Positions 58,282 to 64,000 of a stretch of 64,000 bases of DNA are shown one piece after another. Position numbers and translations under genes: made by a program. Every line of letters starts with the position of its first letter. Position 1 is the first letter of the stretch. The notes beneath the pieces were generated by a model. The model saw nothing but the letters and a program-made list of their open reading frames with translations, made no database searches and had not been told where the DNA came from. Source of the stretch: Streptomyces xanthophaeus (GTDB taxonomy: Bacteria; Actinomycetota; Actinomycetes; Streptomycetales; Streptomycetaceae); NCBI RefSeq assembly GCF_030440515.1, contig NZ_CP076543.1, positions 4,809,501-4,873,500 of the forward strand. The letters run 5' to 3'.

Positions 58282-59340
58282 ATGCATGTGCCCGACGGAT
58301 TCATCAACGCACCCGTCTCGGTGGCCGCCGGAGTGGTGGCCGCCGCCGCGGTGGCCGTCAGTCTCCGCGGCGCCCGGCGCGAACTCGACGAGCGCACCGC
58401 GCCGCTCGCCGGTCTCGTCGCCGCCTTCATCTTCGCCGTCCAGATGCTGAACTTCCCGGTCGCGGCCGGCACCAGCGGCCATCTGCTGGGCGGGGCGCTC
58501 GCCGCGATACTCGTCGGCCCCTACACCGGCGTGCTGTGCGTGTCCGTCGTCCTGCTCATGCAGGGCATCCTCTTCGCCGACGGCGGCCTGACCGCCCTCG
58601 GGGTGAACATCACCGTCATGGGCGTCGTCACCGTCGTCGTCGCCTACGCGATCTTCCGCGGCCTGGCCGGGATCCTGCCGCCCACCCGCCGCTCCGTGAC
58701 CGTGGCCGCCTTCACCGGCGCCCTGCTCTCGGTGCCCGCCGCGGCCGCCTTCTTCACCCTCGTCTACGCCATCGGTGGCACCACCGACGTGCCCATCGGC
58801 AAGGTGCTCACCGCCATGGTCGGCGTGCACGTGCTCATCGGCATCGGTGAGGCCGCCATCACCGCGGCCACCGTGGGCGCCGTGATCGCCGTACGTCCCG
58901 ACCTCGTGCACGCGGCCCGCGGCCTGGCCTCGCCCCTGAAGCTGCGCGTCGACGGCGCGCTCGTCGACGCCCCGGCCCCGGCCGCCGCACCCGTCGCCGC
59001 CCGCGCCGGATCCACGAAGAAGGTGTGGGTGACCGGCCTGGTCACCGCCCTCGTGCTCGCCGGGTTCGTCTCCTTCTACGCCTCCGCCGACCCCGACGGC
59101 CTGGAGAAGGTCGCTGCGGACAAGGGGATCGACGAGAAGGCCGAGGAGCACGCCGCGGCGAACTCCCCCCTCGCCGACTACAGCGTCAAGGACGTCGACG
59201 ACGCCCGCCTGTCCGGCGGTCTCGCCGGGGTCATCGGCGTCGGCGTGACCGTCGTCGCCGGCACCGGGATCTTCTGGGCCGTGCGCCGCCGCCGGACCGA
59301 AGACCTCACCGCCACCTCCACCACCGTCTCGGCAGGCTGA
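58282..59340 (+). CDS. ECF transporter nickel/cobalt S-component, CbiM-CbiN (NikMN) fusion
   Basis: Protein of 352 residues. Met-His-Val-Pro-Asp-Gly-Phe-Ile at the very N-terminus and GTSGHLLGGALAAI at 63-76 give the metal-ligand His residues of CbiM/NikM, spanned by seven helices. From about residue 245 a CbiN-like part follows: one helix, the PDGLE motif at 271-275, the ADYSVKD segment and a last helix. It captures Ni2+ or Co2+ outside. The Nur-like site favours nickel. ATG 58282, no cobalamin riboswitch seen. Confidence 0.9.
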   Translation: MHVPDGFINAPVSVAAGVVAAAAVAVSLRGARRELDERTAPLAGLVAAFIFAVQMLNFPVAAGTSGHLLGGALAAILVGPYTGVLCVSVVLLMQGILFADGGLTALGVNITVMGVVTVVVAYAIFRGLAGILPPTRRSVTVAAFTGALLSVPAAAAFFTLVYAIGGTTDVPIGKVLTAMVGVHVLIGIGEAAITAATVGAVIAVRPDLVHAARGLASPLKLRVDGALVDAPAPAAAPVAARAGSTKKVWVTGLVTALVLAGFVSFYASADPDGLEKVAADKGIDEKAEEHAAANSPLADYSVKDVDDARLSGGLAGVIGVGVTVVAGTGIFWAVRRRRTEDLTATSTTVSAG

Positions 59341-59341
59341 C

Positions 59342-60103
59342 ATGGGGGCCGGCCACGCCCACAAGCTCTACCGCCACGGCCACTCGCCGGTCCACGACCT
59401 GCCCGCGCACTGCAAGCTCGCCGCGACCCTGGCCTTCGTCGTGGTCGTCGTGTCCACACCGCGCGAGGCGGTGTGGGCCTTCGGCCTGTACGCCGCCCTC
59501 CTCGTCGTGGTGGCCGCCGTCGCCCGGATCCCGGCCGGCTTCCTCCTCCGCCGCCTGCTGATCGAGGTGCCCTTCGTCGCCTTCGCCGTGCTCATGCCCT
59601 TCGTGGCCGAGGGCGAGCGGGTGGAGGTGCTCGGCATGTCGCTCAGCGTCTCGGGCCTCTGGGGCGCCTGGAACGTCCTCGCCAAGGGAACCCTCGGCGT
59701 GGCCGCGTCCGTCCTGCTCGCCTCGACGACCGAGCTGCGGGCCCTGCTGCTGGGCCTGCAGCGGCTGAAGCTGCCGCCACTGCTCGTCCAGATCGCCTCC
59801 TTCATGATCTGCTACGGCGATGTGATCAGCGACGAGCTGCGCCGGATGTCCATCGCCCGCCGCTCCCGCGGCTTCGAGGCGAGCGGGATCCGGCACTGGG
59901 GGGTGCTGGCCAAGACCGCCGGTGCGCTGTTCATCCGTTCCTACGAGCGCGGAGAGCGGGTCTACCTCGCGATGGTCAGCCGCGGCTACGCCGGTTCGAT
60001 GCCGGTGATCGACGAGGTCGTGGCCACGCGCGCCCAGTGGGCGTACGCGGCCGTGCTCCCGGTGACGGCGCTCGCCGTCTGTCTGATGGGATGGACCCTG
60101 TGA
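59342..60103 (+). CDS. cbiQ: ECF transporter T-component CbiQ
   Basis: Protein of 253 residues with about six helices and the energy-coupling motifs RRSRGFEASG and VYLAMVSRGYAG (the two Ala-Arg-Gly or Ser-Arg-Gly coupling helices). The N-terminal segment GHAHKLYRHGHSPVHDLPAHCK is His-rich and might help bind metal. It links the S-component to the ATPase. ATG 59342 begins one base after the previous stop, and it overlaps cbiO by four bases. Confidence 0.92.
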   Translation: MGAGHAHKLYRHGHSPVHDLPAHCKLAATLAFVVVVVSTPREAVWAFGLYAALLVVVAAVARIPAGFLLRRLLIEVPFVAFAVLMPFVAEGERVEVLGMSLSVSGLWGAWNVLAKGTLGVAASVLLASTTELRALLLGLQRLKLPPLLVQIASFMICYGDVISDELRRMSIARRSRGFEASGIRHWGVLAKTAGALFIRSYERGERVYLAMVSRGYAGSMPVIDEVVATRAQWAYAAVLPVTALAVCLMGWTL

Positions 60104-60876
60104 CCGACCCTGTGACCAGTACCCCCTCCCTCGAAGTCGCCGGCCTCGCCTACGCCTACCCGGACGGCCACCAGGCCCTCTTCGGGGTGGACCTGACCGT
60201 CGGGCAGGGCGAGCGGGTCGCCCTGCTCGGACCCAACGGCGCCGGCAAGACCACCTTGGTCCTGCACCTCAACGGCATCCTCACCGGCGGGGTCGGCACC
60301 GTGGCCGTCGCCGGGCTGCCGGTGGCGAAGCGGAACCTCGCCGAGATCCGCCGCCGGGTCGGGATCGTCTTCCAGGACCCCGACGACCAGCTGTTCATGC
60401 CGACCGTCCGCGAGGACGTGGCCTTCGGCCCGGCCGCGGCCGGAATGCGGGGCGCGGAGCTGGAGGAGCGGGTCCGGGCGGCCCTGGACCAGGTCGGCAT
60501 GGCGGACTTCGCCGACCGGCCGCCGCACCACCTGTCCTTCGGCCAGCGCCGCCGCGTCGCGGTGGCGACCGTGCTGGCCATGCGGCCCGAGATCCTGGTC
60601 CTGGACGAGCCCTCGTCCAACCTGGACCCCGCCTCGCGCCGCGAGCTCGCGGACATCCTGCGCTCGCTGGACGTCACCGTGCTGATGGTGACCCACGACA
60701 TGCCGTACGCGCTGGAACTGTGCCCGCGCTCGGTGATCCTCAGCGAAGGGGTCATCGCGGCGGACGGCCGCACGCAGGAGCTCCTGTGCGACGACGAGCT
60801 GATGCGCGCCCACCGGCTGGAGCTCCCGTTCGGCTTCGACCCGCGCACGCCCCTCCTGACGCGCCCCTCGCGCTGA
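60100..60876 (+). CDS. cbiO: ECF transporter ATPase CbiO
   Basis: Protein of 258 residues. Walker A is LLGPNGAGKTT, followed by the Q-loop FQDPDDQLF, the ABC signature HLSFGQRRRVAVATVL (LSxGQ-type) and Walker B ILVLDEPSSNLDP, then the MVTHDM H-loop. It powers metal uptake through CbiQ. GTG 60100 overlaps the cbiQ stop (GTGA); ATG 60091 in frame is an alternative start. Genes for cobalamin synthesis are not nearby. Confidence 0.93.
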   Translation: MTDPVTSTPSLEVAGLAYAYPDGHQALFGVDLTVGQGERVALLGPNGAGKTTLVLHLNGILTGGVGTVAVAGLPVAKRNLAEIRRRVGIVFQDPDDQLFMPTVREDVAFGPAAAGMRGAELEERVRAALDQVGMADFADRPPHHLSFGQRRRVAVATVLAMRPEILVLDEPSSNLDPASRRELADILRSLDVTVLMVTHDMPYALELCPRSVILSEGVIAADGRTQELLCDDELMRAHRLELPFGFDPRTPLLTRPSR

Positions 60877-60972
60877 TCGGCGCCGGGGCGAGCCGGGAAG
60901 CAGGGCCGCCCGGCAGGCGTTGCATGTGGCGTGGGCGCCGTCGGGGCGCCGCGGCAGGTGCTGGGAGTAGAC

Positions 60973-62130
60973 GTGGATGTCCACGGGACGGTGGCGGAGG
61001 GCTTCGAGCCCGTCAGAGACGCGTTCGTGCGCAACTTCGAGGTGCTCGGGGACCGGGGCGCGGCCGTCGCCGTCTACCGGGACGGCCGCAAGGTCGTCGA
61101 CCTGTGGGGCGGCACCCGCGACGCGGAGGGCACCGAGCCCTGGACCGAGGGCACCGCGCAGATCGTCCGCTCCGCCACCAAGGGCGTGGCGGCCGCCGTA
61201 CCGCTGCTGCTGCACCAGCGCGGACTGCTGGACCTGGACGCGCCCGTGGGCTCGTACTGGCCGGAGTTCAAGACGGGCGGCAAGGAGCGGATCCTGGTCC
61301 GCGACGTGCTCGCGCACCGCGCGGGCATACCGGCGCTGGACCGGGGGCTGAGCGCCGCCGAGGCCGCCGACGGGGTGTCCGGGGCGCGCGCGGTCGCCGC
61401 GCAGCGGCCCTTCTGGGAGCCGGGCACCGAGCACGGCTACCACGCGCAGACCTACAGCTGGCTGGTGTCCGAGCTGGTGCTGCGGGCGACCGGCCGCACG
61501 GTGGGCTCGGTCCTCGCGGAGGAGATCGCCGAACCGCTGGGGCTGGAGTTCTGGATCGGCCTGCCCGAGACCGAGACCCACCGGGTGGGCCGCGTGGCGC
61601 CGGTCGAGCCGCCCGAGAGCGCGGGCATGCTGCGGACCCGGCCGCGGCGCAACGTCTCCGAGGCCTACGCCGACCCCCACTCCCTCACCCGCCGCGCCTT
61701 CGCCGCCATCGAACCGCTGCCCGACGAGAACGACCCCGCCTACCGGGCCGCCGAGCTCCCCGCCTCGAACGGCATCGGGACGGCCCGCGCCCTGGCCCGT
61801 TTCTACGGGGCCACCGTCGGCGTGGTCGAGGACGGCGCGCGGATCTTCACCCCGGCCACCACCGGGCTGGCCACCCGGGAGCACTCCGCCGGACCGGACC
61901 GGGTGCTGGTCGTCAACACCCGCTTCGGCGCCGGCTACATGCTGCACGGCCCGGCCTCCCCGCTGCTCTCGCCGGCTTCCTTCGGCCACCCCGGCCGCGG
62001 TGGCTCCCTGGGCTTCGCGGACCCGGAGGCGGGCATCGGCTTCGGCTACGTCACCAACGCCCTGGCCAAGTCGGTCACCGCGGACCCCCGGGCGCAGGCC
62101 CTGGTCCGGGCCCTGAAGTCGGCCCTGTGA
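60973..62130 (+). CDS. Serine hydrolase, class C beta-lactamase/EstB-like
   Basis: Protein of 385 residues of the serine beta-lactamase/esterase superfamily. The catalytic Ser-x-x-Lys is SATKG, the Tyr motif lies in EHGYHAQTYSW, and the HPGRGGSLGFAD stretch corresponds to the KTG-region. The N-terminus is MDVHGTVAEGFEPVRDAFVRNFE. Members hydrolyse esters or peptides; substrate is not known. GTG 60973 has GGGAG at 5 bases; longer in-frame starts to 60931 lack this. Nothing suggests secretion. Confidence 0.88.
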   Translation: MDVHGTVAEGFEPVRDAFVRNFEVLGDRGAAVAVYRDGRKVVDLWGGTRDAEGTEPWTEGTAQIVRSATKGVAAAVPLLLHQRGLLDLDAPVGSYWPEFKTGGKERILVRDVLAHRAGIPALDRGLSAAEAADGVSGARAVAAQRPFWEPGTEHGYHAQTYSWLVSELVLRATGRTVGSVLAEEIAEPLGLEFWIGLPETETHRVGRVAPVEPPESAGMLRTRPRRNVSEAYADPHSLTRRAFAAIEPLPDENDPAYRAAELPASNGIGTARALARFYGATVGVVEDGARIFTPATTGLATREHSAGPDRVLVVNTRFGAGYMLHGPASPLLSPASFGHPGRGGSLGFADPEAGIGFGYVTNALAKSVTADPRAQALVRALKSAL

Positions 62131-62154
62131 GCCCTGTGAGCCCGGTCGGTCCGC

Positions 62155-62646
62155 TCAGGCTTGCGCGTCGGCCGCCTGCTCGCGCACATCGGCCAGCGTG
62201 GCCCCCGCGTGAGCGATGAGCTCCTGCGGGGCCATCGGGAACACCGTGGTCGGGGTACCGGCCGCCGCCCAGATCTCCTCGTGGGCCAGCAGCGACCGGT
62301 CGGCCAGCACCCGGGTACGCGTGCGGTGCCCGAAGGGAGGGACCCCGCCGATCGCGTAGCCCGTGGTCTCCCGGACCAGGGCGGCATCGGCCCGCGTCAC
62401 CTTCCCGGCGCCGAGCTCGCGGCGTACGGCCTCCACGTCCACCCGTGAGGCCCCGTCCATGAGGACCAGTACCGGGACCCCGTCCGCCGCGAAGATCAGC
62501 GACTTGACGATCTGGCTCAGCTCGCAGCCGATCGCGGCCGCCGCGTCGGCGGCCGTACGGGTCCCTTCGGGGAAGCTCCGGACGGTGAGGTCGAGGCCCA
62601 GCCCGGCAAGGGCCTCGGCGAACAGGGGGTGCGTGGACGTCGTCAT
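62155..62646 (-). CDS. YbaK/EbsC-family aminoacyl-tRNA deacylase
   Basis: Protein of 163 residues with the YbaK fold: RTAADAAAAIGCELSQIVKSLIFAADG (the catalytic Lys in KSLIF), LVLMDGASRVDVEAV and YAIGGVPPFGHRT (the GGxxPFGH signature). It removes the wrong amino acid from tRNA in trans. ATG 62646 gives the usual MTTSTHPLF start. It converges with the hydrolase gene; a small hairpin-prone GC gap separates it from the penicillin-binding protein gene upstream. Confidence 0.9.
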   Translation of the reverse strand: MTTSTHPLFAEALAGLGLDLTVRSFPEGTRTAADAAAAIGCELSQIVKSLIFAADGVPVLVLMDGASRVDVEAVRRELGAGKVTRADAALVRETTGYAIGGVPPFGHRTRTRVLADRSLLAHEEIWAAAGTPTTVFPMAPQELIAHAGATLADVREQAADAQA

Positions 62647-62725
62647 GCCGCGACGTTAACGCCGCCCGGCGCGGCGACACGACCGATTTCGGCCCGGCGG
62701 GGCCGGTCGCGCCGCCGCCACCCGG

Positions 62726-64000
62726 TCAGCCCGCGTTCAGTACCTGGGCGACGATCGGCCCCGCCGCGTCGCCGCCGTGGCCGCCGCCCTCGACCATGGC
62801 CGCAGCGGCCATGTCACCGCTGAAGCCGGTGAACCAGCTGTCCGGGCTGTCCCCGGCGCCGCCGACCTCCGCCGAGCCGGTCTTCGCGCCCTTGTCCGAG
62901 CCGCCGACCGAGGCCATCGCCTTCTGTGCGGTGCCGCTGGAGGCCGTCAGCTTCATCATGCCGACGAGCTGCTGCTGCACCGAGGACTTCATCCGGCGCT
63001 GGGCCGTCGCGATCTTCCGGCCGTCCAGCTCCGGCGAGACCAGCAGCGGCTGGCGGAAGACACCGGTACGTGCGGTCGCGGTGATGGACGCGACGTTCAG
63101 CGGGTTCATGGTGATCTGGCCCTGCCCGATGTACTCGGCCGCCGCCGCCGCGCCCGTGGCCGGCGGGACCTTGCCGTCGGTGGACTTGATGCCGGTCTTC
63201 CAGTCCAGGTCGATGCCGAAGACTTCCGTGGCCTCCTTCGGCAGGGCGGAGTCGTCGTTCACGGGCTTGATCTGCTTGATGAAGGCGGTGTTGCAGGAGC
63301 GGGCGAACGAGGTCGCGAAGTTGGTTCCGGGCGGCAGCTCGAAGTTGTTCAGGTTGTGGAACTCACGGCCCCAGGTCACCGTCTTCCCGCACTCCGCGGG
63401 CTTGTCCGCGGCGACCAGGCCGCGGTCCAGCAGCATGGCGGCCGTCACGATCTTCATCGTGGATCCGGGGGCGCGGGTGCCCCGCATCGCCGCGTTGAAG
63501 CCGTCCTTGCGGTTGTTCGCGACGGCCAGGATGTGGCCGTTGCTCGGCTGGACGGCGACCACCGAGGCCTCCGGGAACTTGGTGACCGCCTGCTCGGCCG
63601 CCGCCTGCACCTTCGCGTCCAGGTACGTCTTGAGGGTGCTCGGCTCGCCCTCGACCAGGGTGAGCAGGGTCCGCTTGGGCGCCTCCTTGGCGACCGGCTC
63701 GATCCATACCTCGGCCCCGGGCTTGCCGCCCGCCTTGTTGCCGTAGTTCTGGCGCAGCTCGTCGAGGATCTGGCGCAGCGAGGGGTACTTCTCCGCGGTC
63801 AGCTCCTCGCCGTTGCGGTCCACGGCCTTGACGGGCGGGTTCGCGGGGGCGCCGGCGCGCAGTTTCTCGTCCTTCTGGAGCTGCGGGTGGATCACCGAGG
63901 GCTGCCAGTCGACCAGCGGCTTCCCGCTGTTCAGCCCGCGCACCACGGTCAGCTGGGAGTCGTAGGCCAGCGGCTTGGTGGTGCCCTCGTACGTGATCTC
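62726..64000 (-). CDS. Penicillin-binding transpeptidase, cut by the window edge
   Basis: At least 424 residues of the C-terminal part; the 5' end lies beyond 64000, where the frame stays open. The transpeptidase core has GTRAPGSTMKIVTAA (Ser-x-x-Lys), FARSCNTAF (Ser-x-Asn) and GAKTGSAEV (Lys-Thr-Gly). Before it lies an NTF2-like/MecA_N-type stretch (ITYEGTTKPLAYDSQLTVVRG). It crosslinks peptidoglycan outside the membrane. In S. coelicolor the SsgA-like gene region also has PBPs; a role in sporulation-related wall growth is possible. The true start is not visible. Confidence 0.93.
   Translation of the reverse strand, partial: EITYEGTTKPLAYDSQLTVVRGLNSGKPLVDWQPSVIHPQLQKDEKLRAGAPANPPVKAVDRNGEELTAEKYPSLRQILDELRQNYGNKAGGKPGAEVWIEPVAKEAPKRTLLTLVEGEPSTLKTYLDAKVQAAAEQAVTKFPEASVVAVQPSNGHILAVANNRKDGFNAAMRGTRAPGSTMKIVTAAMLLDRGLVAADKPAECGKTVTWGREFHNLNNFELPPGTNFATSFARSCNTAFIKQIKPVNDDSALPKEATEVFGIDLDWKTGIKSTDGKVPPATGAAAAAEYIGQGQITMNPLNVASITATARTGVFRQPLLVSPELDGRKIATAQRRMKSSVQQQLVGMMKLTASSGTAQKAMASVGGSDKGAKTGSAEVGGAGDSPDSWFTGFSGDMAAAAMVEGGGHGGDAAGPIVAQVLNAG

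Overview
The window is GC-rich actinobacterial chromosome and almost certainly Streptomyces. It carries a rodlin and a short chaplin (aerial-hypha surface proteins), an SsgA-like sporulation protein, a PAS-GAF-SpoIIE-ATPase phosphatase, GTG/TTG starts and tightly overlapping ATGA/GTGA gene junctions. The gene content from mscL to the penicillin-binding protein is ordinary Streptomyces core chromosome. From memory the order resembles the galU-moeA to PBP region of S. coelicolor, but no alignment was run.

Layout. (1) 1-2306: surface proteins, with a possible gene start at the left edge, a rodlin, a chaplin and a divergent secreted protein. (2) 2326-13399: a translationally coupled eight-gene exopolysaccharide operon. 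It holds a GT4 transferase, a polyprenyl-phosphate sugar-phosphate transferase, an O-antigen polymerase/ligase, a MurJ-family flippase with a roughly 400-residue repetitive N-terminal extension, a polysaccharide deacetylase, a second GT4, a Wzz-like chain-length protein and a BioF2-type acyltransferase. A secreted GH26-like glycosidase with a long Pro-Thr-Val linker converges on its 3' end. A divergent ATP-grasp ligase and an FAD/NADPH monooxygenase-like enzyme follow. (3) 18-24 kb: signalling phosphatase, small secreted proteins and a P450. (4) 24-34 kb: LtrA, MscL, a SAF-domain protein, a PyrF-like enzyme with an altered catalytic motif, AhpD-like protein, MtnP, FmdB, an MFS transporter and a K+/H+ antiporter that probably starts at CTG. 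(5) 34-43 kb: penicillin acylase, then galU, glp (moeA-like), moaC, mogA, rimJ and glpR. The Glp/GlpR pair is known in corynebacteria as a gephyrin-like cell-division module. A tRNA-Ala(CGC) follows. (6) 43-51 kb: CoA transferase, GNAT, ExoIII, and a MerR gene divergent from a Baeyer-Villiger monooxygenase, hydrolase and SDR operon. Two copies of a roughly 65-bp dispersed repeat lie here, one forming the 3' end of the monooxygenase gene. (7) 51-64 kb: tricorn protease, TetR and MMPL exporter sharing a palindromic operator region, an SsgA-like protein, an ECF Ni/Co transporter with a candidate nickel-responsive Nur box, a serine hydrolase, a YbaK protein and a penicillin-binding protein cut by the window edge.

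The most system-like unit is the polysaccharide locus. It has priming, extension, flipping, polymerisation, length control, acylation, deacetylation and degradation functions in one block, and the block sits beside hydrophobic sheath genes. GalU in the same window could supply UDP-glucose.
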